Source: Irpex lacteus
Lineage: Eukaryota; Basidiomycota; Agaricomycetes; Polyporales; Irpicaceae
Direction: 5' to 3'
DNA: 64,000 nt
Assembly (NCBI GenBank): GCA_001986395.2
Contig: MQVO02000006.1
Coordinates: forward strand, 1,302,001-1,366,000
Below, in pieces: positions 14,851-28,780 of this stretch (positions are counted from its first letter, which is position 1; each line of letters begins with the position of its first letter). Under the pieces are notes generated by a model. That model searched no databases. It was not told where the DNA came from and worked only from the letters and a program-made list of their open reading frames with translations. Position numbers and translations under genes: made by a program.

Positions 14851-15607
14851 TCTCTTGTAGCAAGCACACTGAGGACTTCCGCTCGGCACTCGGAGTGAGG
14901 CTTATTGCTGTAAACAAACTTGCAGTTAGTAAAGCATCTCGTATATGGGCTTGTTCGGGGAGTTTTAGGGGGGAAACTTACGAAGAAGTGCTTCAACTGT
15001 AAAGATAATGTTCAATTGTCTGCGTATGCATGTAAAAGGGAAACAGTACGACTGCTATATAGCGAGAGTTGGTTCCAGTTGAATGACATGAACGCCAGCT
15101 CCAACTATTACTTGGCGCTTAGTTGTTGGAAATGTCTAGATCTGAGATCTGCATTCATGTAAGATCTGAACGTTCTGAACCGCGACGTTACCGTGACTTG
15201 ACTAATCTTTTGGTACGTCAACATATTCTTCTGTGGGCAGCTATCTAGGCAGTCCCCGACTCGTGCACGTATTTCCTAGCATTTTGAGTTCCGATTTGTG
15301 ACCGAAGTCCTTTCGTCGGTTGATTTGGTAATATTCAAATGCGTCGACACACTCAACGGTTGACGGGTACTAAATTTCTTTCGAGCTGCTTTCCACAGTA
15401 TACTTCTGCAATGTAATGAATTCAATACCACGATTAAGTGGACACGACCATTGTATCCTCCAGTGGCAGGCCTGTGCAGAGTAAACATGATATTATTTCC
15501 TAAAGCCAACTACTTCGAACTAAAAAACACGGTGAGTGGATATATCGTACATGCAAACAGATATTACAGAAGAAGTCTCGAAAGTGTCGTCCCATTGATA
15601 ATCACCA
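14851..15607. other. Intergenic region between GCP5 and Tra1
   Basis: About 750 bp holding the GCP5 upstream region and the 3' end of Tra1 (both minus). No gene-like structure was found. Confidence 0.5.
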
Positions 15608-18600
15608 TCAGAACCAAGCCATGAAAGGATCGTTCATCTTTGCCATGTACAGAGGATTCGTTGCCGAAGATATCAGACTCGTCACAGAGTGGAACACGGG
15701 GGTCGCGTTGGGGCCTTGCAGGTATTGGGTATTCGTAGCCTGCAGATACATACGCATAAATATCATACTCGATCTGGATGTCAGAAATGCATTTAAACTG
15801 ACCTGCTCACGCTCTAGCTTGCATGCCATGACTTCTATCCTCTTCACGATACTGACAATGTTCTGCATGACGTGGGTCCGGAAGGTAATGCCAAAGTCAT
15901 AAGACTTTCTCGCCGAATGATACCAAGTGATAACCTCATCTCTGCCATACAAGCACATTTGTTGACTGATATCGTACTGCATATGCGTGTTAGCGAAAGT
16001 CATAGAGAAGCCACTGAATCTAGGATACCTCTGGCTCACTCAGACATCGAGCGATCGTCATAATTCCGGAGGCAAGTATGCCTTCTGTGAAAACAGGTCC
16101 GATGAAGTGTTGCATGTTGGGTGTTAGGCGGAATGGTACAAGCTCGCCGGTGACACATATGGGCTGATGCACGCTTTGGCCTTTAATATAACGGAGGTTA
16201 GATGCGCATGGCTGAAGGAGGCGGTCCATGTACATACCTGGCAGCATCTCGCCCATCGCAACAAGTCCCGTATTGCGAGAAATATTGAACCTGGTAGGAA
16301 TCCTGCTGGCGAACGCGAAGGCGTACGTTAAGAAGCTGTTTGAAGCGGTCTGCAGCGCAAACTGTTTACGCATACGCCAAAGCTCGCTAGGGCCGCTCAT
16401 AGTTCGGACCATATACTACTACTGATTAGCAGTGAGAAAGTACAGAGACAGCAATTGAAACTTACGCGAGTGAGGACATTGTCAGGGATGAGTTTCTGCC
16501 TAATCTCGTCCAGGATTTCCTTCTTCACATTCCAAAATTCGGGTTTCGTTGCCTGGTATTGTCTGCGTCAGAACGTGCGCTATTCATGTCATCCTAAAAA
16601 TTTTACTCACATTGAACTCTTTCGGGTCGTTAAACCCTCGCGCAACCGCCTTCATCCTCTCAGCGATCAGGAAAACCGGGTCGTCTCGCCCTATTCCACT
16701 CTCTTCGCAGAACTGCTCATAGATGTCCGCATAGTTGACATATGAGGAATCGCTGACGATCAGGCGACAGTTAGCCGTGATCGAGATCGCGACGGGACAG
16801 TGGAAGTGGAGGTTGCGCTTGTGAGCTTCCTTCTTGCGAGATAGTACACTACAACGATGATGAGTATCTCTCTGTATAATGTATCTTTGACGGCGTACCC
16901 GCTAAGCGTGCGACATAGTTGCGCAGTCCGATCCTCTCGACGCCAATGTCTGGCGGGGTATGGTTGAACCACGTACGAAGTCTTGGAATGGTCATGACCG
17001 TGTACGGTCATGCGTCGGAACGAGGTGCCCTGAGAGCGGCAATTCTCGAACTTTGAATCGAACTTCTGGATTTTGATAAAGTACTGGTTGCCATCCTTGT
17101 CCTGCAAAGAGCTTAAGAATGCCACAAACCTACAAACTTGTTCTGGCTCACCTCCGTGTATTGACCAAAAACCTCGACTTCGTCGTATTTTGTGAACTGG
17201 AAATCAGTCAGGTAGTGGCTGACCGTGTCCATCGATTGTATCCTCGGTCGCGAATCAACATACTTCTCGTACTTCTCTTTCCATTGATGTATCTTTTGAA
17301 CAAACTCGTAGAAGTTCGGTTTACTGGTGATGAAATCCTCTTCCCAGTCTTTCTGTATGGGTATTAGGACATAACTTGCTCATGCAGTATGAAGACGACG
17401 ACTTACGCGATTCTGACCGGTTAGATTGTGGCACTGGCGGGTAATAATACTCGTCGCGTTTGGGGTTAGCATTCCATCCTCTTCTGGAGTCAACATCCTG
17501 GAGACAAGTAGCTATGCATGGATGAGACTCGGAGTATAGCGGAGTTATGGAGACACAACGAACCTGTGCACATTCTGCGGAAAGGAAATAGAGAAGTCGG
17601 TAACATTCTTCTTCCATCGTTCCTTTCAGACGCTGACTGATCTGTTCGACGATAGTTTCGAGACTCATAATGAGTAGCGGAAATGCAGTCTTCAGTATCT
17701 GTGAGACTTCTTCCATATGCTCCCAAGCTTGACGGACATTCTGCGTGGATCTTTGGGCATCTACTCCCTCACCCGAGGCCCTACCGTGATTACTCGCGTC
17801 CTCAGCGGATTGACTATGTCCATTAACATCCGCGGCTGGACTTCGCTGCCCATCATGCGAATTGGCGTTCTGCTGTGCGAGCATTCTCTGCGAGTGCGAC
17901 TGTACCATACTCTGCTTGCGTACCACGCTCAAATCTTCCCGGTTGGTGCGAAGGTGGAAGAATAAAGCCTAACAAATGATAATCAGGATACGTGCGATCT
18001 ACGAACGGATTAAATTAATTACCTGCGGATACAGCTTGGCCAGGTTGAGTAAGATGTAACGAGCTTGCTTTACTTCCTTGTTGGGAACAGACAAGAGCAG
18101 CTGAGGGATGAGCGTTATCCAGTACCAGAATGCGGCGTCGCCCTTGTACGTGTCAAATGCGCGTGCGATGGACAGGCCAGCGTCGTCGATTCCAAGCAGC
18201 CAAAGAATACGAGTCAAGAAAGGACGACTCTTGTGGTTCTTATAGAGCCCAGCGGCTTGGAGGTAGCAGCTGACAGCATTTGCTGCGTGGTGCATTTCCG
18301 TGGGATGTTCTTGGAACATACGGTCGCTATACTTTCCCCATGCGCCCCAGGCCTTGGGTTGGTTGATGTCCAGCTGGACAGCGGATCCAAATGCATGGCT
18401 TGCATCGTCGTGACGGTCGAATTTGGCGAAGAACATCCCCTTGAGCATGTAGAACTCGGCCTTCTGCTCCGTAGAAAAGTACATGAGATTGGTATTATTG
18501 ATGACTTCTAGTCCTGCGACGAGGTCTCCGGGTTTCTGGTAATGGCAACGCGCCTGCTCTCTTAACTTCAAGAAAGCTTCAGAGATCTCGATGTTCGGCA

Positions 18601-21600
18601 AAGTGTAGATCTTGTTTAAGGAGCTGAAGCAGACCTCCAGTAAGTCGTGTTTGCGTGCCACATGTGCGAACCGATTGATGATCCAGGCAGTTTCGTGGTA
18701 GCCTCGATACCCATACGTGTTGGTAGTCCCTGCTGTTGCTCCCGTCGGAGGATTCGAGTTGATCAGAGGGATGTAGGTCTTGTTGATCGCGTCGAATACG
18801 TTCTGTCTCCAACTCACGAGATCGCTCCATATCGTGATATCGTCGCAGAGATTGGGCAACCGTTCTCGCCATGCCTGCAGAACCATCTTCAGGTCGGAAG
18901 ATTTCCTCTCCAAGTTCTGCGCAGTGGTAGTTGATAATGAACCAAAGATCTGTACGGCTTCCTGTAGTTCGACGAATTGTTGGAAGAGTTGGAGAAGAGG
19001 GATATGAGCGTGAACCATATGACGAGGTAAACTGCTCCATTTGCGCAAAGAGAGCTGCATCCCATCCTCAAGATACTTTGTAAACTCCGTATTCTTATCA
19101 ATTGCACCTGGGGACTTGAGGAGGGTCACGAAAGCTTCGAATACGCGCTTCCTAGGTGTACTGGGAGATGGTAAGAGTGCGATCTGTTCCTCAAGAGTTT
19201 CTCTTTGCTCGGTCCAGTCCTTGATACGCCATGCGCTCTCGAGCATAAGCTCGTAGTTGTTCTCGCTTCTCCCGAGCTCATAAAGCGTGTCCCATTGCTG
19301 GAGTTTCTGCTGTGCTAGAATCCAGTGATCTTCCCACAAGCAGTATTCGGGCTCGGAGAAAGGAATGAGCCCAGAACGCGACTTGTTCTGAGCGTTCTCG
19401 TACATGGTGGAAGCCTGGTCCCACATCCCGATTTGTTCATACGCGACAGCCATGTTTGTGTCCGGATATAGACAGCGTCGTCTCCAAAGGCCATAGAACA
19501 GGTCTTCTTCGGAGAGTTCGGCATAAACCTCGCTCAGCGAATCGTATACTGCGTCACGAACGATGAGCTCGTCGTCACGCACATAGTCCAGAGAGCTCTC
19601 GAGGATTTCCATAGAAGCATGCCAAGCACCGAATGTTTTGGCCAGATACTTGACGAGATGAGGTGGAAGAGTGATAGGAGGAGAGCAGTTCTGTATACCA
19701 GCGAGGAGCGTTTGAATCACGTTCGGACGTTGGTCGGCTTGAGCGATGTGGTAGTCCTGGCTAAGAAGGGAGATGAGATGATGGGTGATGTCGACTTGTT
19801 CTCGTCGAGAAAGATTGGACCATGCACTGGGAAAGACGGAGACCCAAGCATCGTGAGCCCTCTCCGGGTCGAGAAATAGCAGACGTTGCATGGGATGAAT
19901 GATGGATGAAGCCTTGCCGAGAGTGAAAGGAGAAGTCACCAGAGCGGTATTGAGGACTACCCTGCGGTCCGGCACGAGCTGTGAATCGACATCAACACAA
20001 GACAGAAGAAGATGGAGGGCTAGGAAAATCCAGTTTCGGTCTGCGAGAGCTTTCCAATTCTGTACGCCGAAAAGATACGACAAGCGTGCAAATAGCGAGC
20101 GAGGTATACTGGAGTCCAAGAGGCTGATGAAGCGTTCTCGCATGGCGGGGTCTGTGGCGCGACAGCCTAACAGGAAAGCTTGTTCGAGACCAGAGGTAAG
20201 AGCGCTACGGCGGAGTGTGGGCTCGGTGTAGATTTCGTATATGAGTTCCAGATAGCTCTGAAGCAGGACTTCTCCCCGTTCGCCGCCGCGATACTCAAAG
20301 GCCATCATCTTCAAGAGAAGTGCGCCTTTATCCTTCATACTGGGGACAGTGTCACGACTATTAAATGCCCAAGTACGCGTCATATCAAGGATAAATTTGC
20401 ACAGCGGTCCGCTTTTCGATTTCTCGACTAAACTCTGCAGCGCCGCAAGGAACTGCTTGCGTTGTTCGCCGAGATACGTGATAGAGAGCTGGCAAATTTC
20501 CAGGATGATGATAATTTGGCGAACGGCGCCTTCATAACCGATGGTATTCGGAGCCGACTGAAGGTGTTCTTTGGCCTTATTACCCAACAGTTTGATCAGC
20601 GGTATAGTGAACGGCTGAACTCGCTCTGGATTGGCTTCGACGACCGACTTGAGCATGAGAAGTGCTCCTCGAACGCTGGTTCCATTCCGCAAGCCCTCAT
20701 TGATCGTCGTCCGGACAAAAGTGAAGAAGTCCTCCAGCTCGCTGTTCTCACCTTCATCCTCTTTGGGGAGAGGATACAAACGGGCAATACGGTCGAATAT
20801 TGGATGAAGCGCGTCGTGAAGTGTGGTGTCCTCCGAGACCAACCCTTTTCGAACGAGCTTGGTCAGGATGTCGGCGTTGGTGGTAAACCAGGAGTCGGGT
20901 TTCTCGTTTGCTACAACATGCAAGACTTTGGCAGAAGCTTGCGCAGCTATGAGCATAGCCTCGCCATTGAGATCGGGCTACGTTCGGTGAGTAAAAAAGG
21001 TGTGAGCAGCATAGCTTGAAGCGTACCTGGAGTGTCCGTGCAAAGTAGTGCAATTTCACCGTTACGTCTGTCCAGCCGGAGTCACCCACGAGAGAGCGGA
21101 GAAGATTCAGCGCGCGAGGCGCGACCACTGCACGAGACTGTACATCGACTAAGCTCGTTGCCAGTCGCATGAGATAGCTTATGATTGACTCGCGGAAGGG
21201 AAGTGGTGTTGACCAGGTAACATCATCAGGAATGGTACCATCTAGCGAGTTAGCGGCAGCCGCTTTTTTGTCCCAGTCAAAGACCACTTGCAAGATGTCG
21301 ACGGACAAGATGCGGCTCTCTAGGCTGGAGGTCGGTTGCAAACCAAGCTTCGCGACGTAGTTGACGATATGAGGGATGAACAACGATCGAACGGGATAGA
21401 AAAGCGACGAATGCCTGCACATCAGCCCGTAGATCATGCCCACTTGTGACCATCCTCCACTTTCTTCGGCCAATAGACGTCGGGTCGTCTTTGCCCACTG
21501 TGGATAGGTACCCTCCGTTGGCTGCGCACGCATCAGAACAGGAGCGAGGATGTCCAAGGCCTGACGAATGAGTGCTTTCCCCTCGATCTGAGGCCGACTG

Positions 21601-24600
21601 AGCAGTCCCGACCATGCAGTGAGGAGGAACTTCGGAGGCCCTTCCCAGGCTTCGAAGAAACGCGCCACAAGTAGATACGCTGTGTGCTTCACGAGGGCAT
21701 CCTCCCGGTTGATATATGCCCACGCGCACTTGATGATATCCTTCTTTGCATCGGAAAGGAGCTCAGGATACTGTTGAACTAAGACAGTGGTAGCGTGAAG
21801 GAGCTCAATGATAGCGATATCGTCCACTTTAGAGAACTCAGAATCTTCTATCATTGGCACCCAGATATTGGTATGGAACCATTGTATCATGTCCGAGTCG
21901 AGCAACCCTTCTTTCGATGGTCGCGAGGCATTGATGAGGATAGTTGGTGTGACGATATATCTCAGAACATAGGTTTTGTGCTTCCACGAGTGCGTAGGTT
22001 CTTTGAACCAGAGAGTAAACCTAGTCAGGACATTGCGGCGATAGTGGAGGCTTGGGTTCAGGGCAACGTGTCGATAGAGGAATTGAGAGATATGTATGAG
22101 ATCCAGAGGTAGCTGACGAGTGAAAATAGCAACGAGGTCGAACAGAAGATCGACTCGCTGGCTCTGCTCCAAGGCCTTGACAAATATTGCGGTCAACATA
22201 GTGTACCGTTGCAGAATCTCTCCTTGAGCGACTAACGCCGTATCTGACGGTGGTCCGGAACGCCAGAGGGCGAGGAGAGCTTGGATGATATAGTCGTTCT
22301 TAGTGAGCCAATCTGGAACGATGTCCGCGATATCAGAGACGAGCTGTAGCCCTGGCAGGACTAGGCTAGGATCACGACCTTCGAAGCATTGAGAAACAAG
22401 GATGGGAGCCCGAGACATCAGTTCTTGAAGCACCTTAGGCGCAAGACGAGCCTGTAGAATACTTCGCAACGTGCGGACATGCCTTGGGAACTGAAGATGG
22501 CGCATGAAGAAATCGAGTGCATCCGAGGGGTACCGATCGAGATACTTGGCGAGTGGCTCCGAGAAAGGGCTCTGACCCGAGAAGTGCATTTGAGCCTCGG
22601 TCTGTACAACAGCGTTGACGAGGTTCTCGAGGAACACGTTGGCGGCGGGAGGAAGGAGATGGAAGATATTGACAAGTCGGTTTAATTTCGTGATACCTTC
22701 GTTCTCGGATAGCGGCAACCGCGAGGACTGCTGGAGCATCTGTGGGTCTGCAACCACACGGAAGTGATCAAGGAGCTTGTGTCCAATCTCGACTTTGAAG
22801 TAGTTCGTAAGCAGCTTCAATAGGCGAGCCAGACCCTCCAGTCCAGAGACAGAGAGACGTTTGGGATCTGCGAGGTTCATGAGGATGGGCCGGAGGCCAG
22901 TTTGAAGCAGTTCCTTTGGGAGGCGGTTCTGGTGCTTGAGGGCCAGACGAAGACCATCGTGCGCAACATCTTTCACCTCCGCGATAGTCGAGTACAATGA
23001 CTTGAAGTAGACACTCGTCACCCTGTCAAACATGTTAAAGATGGTTAAGGAAAAATTGGAATGGAACTGACCGTTGTCGCGTAGTATTCTGCTTCGAGAA
23101 ATAGTCGGTGAGTGGCATAGCAGCCGTCAGCAATTTGATGCAAGCCACACGCAGCTTCACAATCTCCTGGCTGCTCTGTCTCTGATTGAGGCGATTGATC
23201 AGAGATGCGTCCTCCGCATCCGCCAAAGCGAGAGCTTCATGCAGAAGCCGAAGGAGCTCCTCGTTGAGCTCAGGGAGCGGAGGGTCGAGGCTGAGACAAT
23301 ACCGTACGGCATCGATCATACCAATCTGAACGGCAAATGGCAGAGCGCGCAACGGCTTGGTGTAGATGGCGGTGAGCATACGGTCCCGCTGGGGCATGAG
23401 AATCTCTGTCGTGGGTACACCGAGGAGCTTGGAGATCATCTCGATGGACTCCTGAGCCGCCTTGCGCACGGTGGGGTTCTGCCCTTGCAGCTCGCCAAAG
23501 TAGATGCCCACGAGGTTCGTGACGTTGATCCGTGCGGGTGTGCTGCTGCTGTCCGCCTTCATCACGGATACACACGACCTGAGGACCGTGAACATGACTT
23601 CCTTGACCTTGTCGGCCTCTGTTTGGAGTTCGTAGGGTATGCTCTTGAGAACGTGGAGGAGGGTACGCGTGACGTCGACGACGCGTTCGTTGATCCAATT
23701 GGCTCCCAGCTGCGTATTGACGAGCAACTTGAACCCGACGCAACCCGCACTACTCTTCGCCCACGAGTCTTCCAGACACATCGCATTGACACGGGTGGCG
23801 ATCTGCTGCACAGTGAGCTTGACATCCGTCGGACTGAGATCAGAGGAGCTGGTGAGGTTAAGAAGCTCGTTGATGACTTCGGAGACGAATTCTTCTGCCT
23901 TGAGGGCTTCTTGCGGTTGAGCACGGACCAGCCCGTGCTGGAGTAGTGCATCGAGGAAGGTGGACAACAACGGGCTGGGCGCACGTCGCACGAAACCCTC
24001 TCGCGTGAATCCTTTCCGGATCTCGACGTCGAAGATGTGCTGTGCGAGGGAGCGTATGAACGTCGTCGCACGTTCTTGGAAATCAGGTAGGTGCGTTGCG
24101 TCCAGGATCCCTTCGAGGCACTTCAGCATAACATCCTCCCTATCTCTTCCCTTCACTCCCTATTTTTCGTCTCGTCAGCCATCATGCAGCATAGAAGAGT
24201 GACCTCATGATCATAACACACTTACCTCTGACACAAGCAGCGGAGCCACCACCTCCAAGATATTGTATGCGTGTTCCCGGTACGGAATCCCCAACCTTCC
24301 CGAATTGATCGTCCGACACGCAAGACCCACAACAGGTCCAACCTCCACACTCCCCGGGCTCCCCGCAAACGAGAACCTTGCCTTCGTGCTCTCACTATTA
24401 ACTCGATATTGAAGCTCAGGCGGGCGATCCAACAACCGTCTGTTCCTACCTCCGAGTTTACCGAGAATGCGAATCGTAGTGTGCGCGTGGATGTGGCTAG
24501 AGGGGAGCGGCTTGAGATGGCCGTACAATGCTTCCATGAGCTCACGTAGGACGGTGTTGAGCGTTGGGTCGAGGAAGTCGGGTTGGAGGTTGTCGATGCA

Positions 24601-27207
24601 TAGTTCGAGCGTCCGAAGGCCCTGTGAGACCAATTCGGAGTTGCCTTTGAGGGCGAGCGCGAGGGGTTTCATGAGGTAGTGCAGGTATGGAATAAGATGT
24701 GTCAGACGCAGAGGAACGGTGAGGCACAGCTCGACGAGCATATCCTGTGCGTACCCCTCCGAAACCAATAGCTGCTTCTGCAAACATTCAAGCATCTCTG
24801 GTAACAGAGGTAGCGCCTCCTTGTACAAAATCTCGAACCGACCACCTCCACCACCTATAGCCCGGAACAACGTGCGAAGCAGATGGTAATAGTTAGTCGG
24901 ACGAGCGCACTTGGCCGCGAGGGGGAAACAATCCATGATGAGTTTTCCGAGATGTGCAGCGAGGATCGGCTCGTTGCTCTGCGGGTGCATGGTGACGGCC
25001 GTGAATACCGTCTTGAACCACTTGATGCACACCGCAGCCGTCACCTCTCCCATATCACCCAGTTGGTCCAACTTTCCCAGACAATACTTGAGAACAATAG
25101 CAACCAGCGTAGGCGAGTGCGTCTCCCGACTGAACAACGGGTTCGAGAAAGTGATCAGACTATGCCTTCGTTCAACAGCTTTGAAGATGAAATCCATCTT
25201 CGTTGTCCAGACTTCCTGGAAGACGTGCAGGTTGAATTCTGTGAGGAGGAGCGCGCTGTGCTCCATACTCTCCATGTACTCGCGCGTGTCGGGCTCGAAG
25301 AGCAGGACGCCATTGACGAGACCTTCGAAGAGGCGGCCGACGATGAGGCTATCGGGCGTGGCGCCGTCGCACTTTTTGAAGCTGCTGAGCAGCCCGCGAA
25401 GGGCGTGGATGATTGTGCGGTACAGCACGCGATATTCTATGTGAAATAAAGGATTAGTATTGAGGTTGGCAAGAGCGATTAGAATGTAAGTACCGATCAC
25501 CAGCTCTTCGTGCTTCTCGACCGCGTACGTCGCGTTAATCGCCGGCCTTGCTTTTTCGATCAAAAACAAATCCGGCTCGCCCTGTTCTGTTTCCTTCTCC
25601 TTCTCCTCCTTCTCCTTGGCCGCTGGTGCCTTCGCGTTCTTCTTCGCCTTTTCCAATCGCGCCTGCACCTCCCTCGACACGATTGACATCGACTCGAGCT
25701 TTCCCACGATACTCTCAAACATCATCCCCAGCAGCTTACTCGCGTTCTGCTGAGTGTCCTTGGTGACGGCAGCGTCGGCCATGCCGGGCACGCCCTTGCA
25801 TACCATCGAATGCAGCTGGTTCCCGAGGTTGGAGTTGTGCAGTTGGGCCATGTACATTGTGCAGATGCGCCGGATTTGGGCGGGGGCGAGGTCGAGGCGG
25901 AGGTGGTGCATTAGGTCGGTTACGCAGCTGTATGCGTGATTGCTAACATGGAACGATCAGTGATCATATGAGACGTAGTGCACATAATACCCACCGGACG
26001 GTTTCCTGGCTACTGATGCTTGTGCCCAAGATGACGCCTTCGTCGAGAATCTTGTCGACGAGAGGTACGAGGCAGCGACGCTGCGGGAACGTGATAAAGT
26101 GACGAAACACTAGAAGAAGGTCCTATGATGGTGTGAGGAGCCGCTGGCGTTGAGCAAGTAAGTGAAACATACCTTTCGGGCAGTCATAGCAGAAGTTGGC
26201 GTATCCTGCAGGAGACGCACGGTGACGAGGAGTAATCGCTCGATTTGAGCTTCGTAGGACTCTGGTGGCTGGCCACTGGCGCGATAGACCATTGCCATGA
26301 ACGAGACGATCTACACATCCATGAGTGACTTTCCACGTTGTGTCAGTACCTAACATACGTACCCGTATTTGCGCGGAAATCATATCAACGTACGCCTGGA
26401 CGTTACGGATAGTGGGAGCAACGCCGCTCCAAATATTCCCCATAATTTCATACTCCTCCCTCGCAGCCCTCTGCGCAGGAGCCACGAGGTCCGCTACCTC
26501 AAAGTATATCGACATGCCCTCATGCGCTAGAGACAGCGCAACTTGCCTATGAGACGACAACCACTGCTGCAGCCCAGTAGACAGCTCATGCAGGATTTTG
26601 ATGCTCTGCATGCTAGGGAGGATAGTCGACGGGTCTATCGCCGGGGACGAGTCCGCTAGCGTTGATTCTACCAAGCCAGGTAGCGCACGACACCGTTCGT
26701 GGAACGCGGCGAACCATTCCTTGACAAGGTCATCCGCAAGCGGTCTCAGCGCACGAGACATCTCGAGCAACACTTTCGAGCATATCACTGCGTTCTCTTC
26801 GTTGTCCGTTCGCAGCACATGTAGCATCCCGGAGAAGAATGCATGCGCCTGAGGTCGAATGACATCGTTGACGGGTATACGATGCAGAACCTCGACGATG
26901 GTCTTGCGGAACGCATACTCGAGGCTATCCTTCTGGTATGAAGGCTCTCCCGACCGTAGGCAGTCGAGGAGGACGGGGATCATGTGGGGAATGACCCGTG
27001 CTGCTTCTGGGTCCTTGACTGCATCGACGATATCTCGAAGTTCTGTGGCCGTGGCTACTTTTGTTTTGAGGTCTATAATGTATCACTAAAAGTCAATAAT
27101 ACCCATGTACGCCACAGAGAGTGCATTTACATACCAATTGAAGGGTCAGCAACCCGAGCAGCTCTTGATTCCAAGTCAGCAGCAGTGAACTGCGCAAGGC
27201 CGTCCAT
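15608..27207 (-). CDS. TRA1: Tra1/TRRAP, PIKK-like pseudokinase subunit of SAGA and NuA4
   Basis: Tra1 is the activator-binding scaffold shared by the SAGA and NuA4 histone acetyltransferases. One 11.6-kb gene explains all long minus-strand frames from 26983 down to 15608, about 3,400-3,600 residues by estimate. Order: HEAT repeats (26983-23035 and on), FAT domain (20956-17999, including CFSSLNKIYTLPNIEISEAF and YMLKGMFFAKFDRHDDASHA), then a PI3K-like domain (17125-16020) and the FATC end, closing TNPLYMAKMNDPFMAWF. In the kinase-like part the usual GDRHxxN loop reads ASRIPTRFNI and no DFG is seen, as in all Tra1 proteins, so it is catalytically dead. I chose ATG 27207 (context CCACCATGGAC), which gives MDGLAQFTAADLE and splices in frame to DLKTKVATATELRDIVDAV. 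More than 20 short introns are needed. Family assignment is very secure. Confidence 0.94.
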
Positions 27208-27588
27208 GGTGGTCGACACCAAGATACCTTTGCGAAGTTCAAACAATAGTTTGGTGAAGCTAAGGCCACTTGCACACAGCGCCTGTTCTAGGCGGGGGTT
27301 AGGCACACGCGCGGAATTTCGATCGCACTCCCTGTAAACTAGACATCACGTGGGGTTCACGTGCGCGCGCCATTGCCAAGAAAGGGCGTCTAGAATCTAG
27401 ATCTCCGGCCAGCTTCAAGTTCAGCTTCAAGTTGAAGTTGTTACATACCTACCTTCGCAGAAACCTCGCGTGTCGTACACGATACTTATTTCCCGCACAG
27501 AATTATTCCCTTCTAATTGTAACCATTACAACTCGATATCTGCTATGTTACAATCTGCTGCCCATACTTGATCGCTCTTGCGCTACAA
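27208..27588. other. Upstream region of Tra1
   Basis: About 380 bp between Tra1 and the next minus-strand gene. It should hold the Tra1 promoter and leader. No TATA-like box stands out. Confidence 0.5.
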
Positions 27589-28498
27589 CTACAGCTTTGA
27601 CGCCAACCACTTGTTCCAATCCTCCTCAGACCAGCCACTAGAGATCTCGTTTGCAACTAAGCCGTCGAAGAGGACGGTCGGGGAGACGTGGATTCCGTTT
27701 TGCCTGCTGAACTTGACTGTGTACCCGTTACTCGTAAATTGCCGCTCATACACGCCGCAACGGATGACTGGTACTCACTTGTGTACTTCAGATCATCAGT
27801 GACAGCGATACCCCCGTTGGGGCTCGACTTGAGAGTGAGGAGATCCAGGAACGCGTCCTTCTTGTCGTTGCCAGTGAAAGGAGCCGCCAGGTCAGCCAAT
27901 TTCTGACGGATCTGCTTGGGTGTCAAGTCAGATGTGGGGATGTCGAAGTAGTCGCCTTGGGCTTTGAAGAGCTACGAAGGGGGTCGTGAGTTAGTATGTT
28001 TCTTTGGAACGACCAAAAGCCCGTAGATCTTTGAACATACTGCAAGGGAGAAAAGCCAGAACTGCTCCGGAGCGACTCTCGCAACCTACCCGTCCCAAAG
28101 ACCATTGTCAGTCAGTCAGTAGCTTCGCGTAGGCAATCTTCAGATGATATGCATATGAAGAAGCTTACCGCAAGGCCGGCTTCATGGACAAAGGTCGACG
28201 CTCCATGCCACGGCTGAACTTGATTTCTGAAGATAACCTTGACCTGCCCGGCGTATTTACCGTTGTTATCGAAGAGGGGTTTCAGGACATTATTGATGGA
28301 CAAGGCGATCTTAGCACTGAACGGGCAGACATAGTCCACTATACTCCTCGGTCGGTCAGTTAGCTACTACGAGATCGCGCTGCACAATGCACAGTAGAAT
28401 GGCTTGTACGTAAAACACTCACAGAAGAACTCTAAGGTGTGAGGTGCAGAAGATGCGCCTGCGATGATGAGGGGCGAGAGGGACGGTTGGAGGGCCAT
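27589..28498 (-). CDS. DsbA-like thioredoxin-fold protein
   Basis: The protein is about 220-230 residues. After MALQPSLSPLIIAGASSAPH, the first intron joins LEFF to DYVCPFSAKIALSIN, a thioredoxin-fold strand and helix with a CPFS motif: one cysteine, with serine in the second position. VKVIFRNQVQPWHGASTFVH gives the DsbA-like HGxS-type stretch. A helical insert follows (QFWLFSLALFKAQGDYFDIP; DLTPKQIRQKLADLAAPFTG), then the fold closes with VSPTVLFDGLVANEISSGWS, where the cis-proline (SPTVLFDG) is visible. The end is WNKWLASKL. Lacking the second cysteine, it is more likely a transferase or reductase-like member than a dithiol oxidase. No signal peptide is seen, so I infer a cytosolic protein. 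A TATATAAA box lies about 80 bp upstream. Confidence 0.82.
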
Positions 28499-28576
28499 GG
28501 CCAAGCTTGTTCAAGTTGAATGGGGATCTGATAGTCGAGAGTCAAGACGGAGGTTTGACTGGATAACGCGGTAGAC

Positions 28577-28584
28577 TTTATATA
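28577..28584 (-). promoter_or_regulatory. TATA box of the DsbA-like gene
   Basis: TATATAAA on the minus strand, about 80 bp upstream of ATG 28498. It is a near-ideal match and the right distance for a short leader. Confidence 0.6.
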
Positions 28585-28722
28585 GGCGTGACCGCTCAGC
28601 GAATATGGCTGAATAACAACCTTAGTATGTAGAAGGTGGCGACGCGGAATAGCGAGGTGAACGTGAGATTACGCAAGATAGATCGGACCGTGGATGTACG
28701 AGACTTGCACAAACAGGATTAT

Positions 28723-28780
28723 CCTAGCCTCCGTATACATACCAGTACTAACCTAGCCTCCGTATACATACCAGTACTAA
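28723..28780. repeat. Exact tandem duplication of a 29-bp unit
   Basis: Two adjacent identical 29-bp copies, beginning cctagcctccgtatacatac, at 28723-28751 and 28752-28780. Confidence 0.9.

Noticed and set aside
23074..23946. Plus-strand frame of 290 residues inside Tra1
   Set aside because: It is the antisense shadow of a long conserved Tra1 exon. GC-rich codons keep the opposite strand open. No family likeness.
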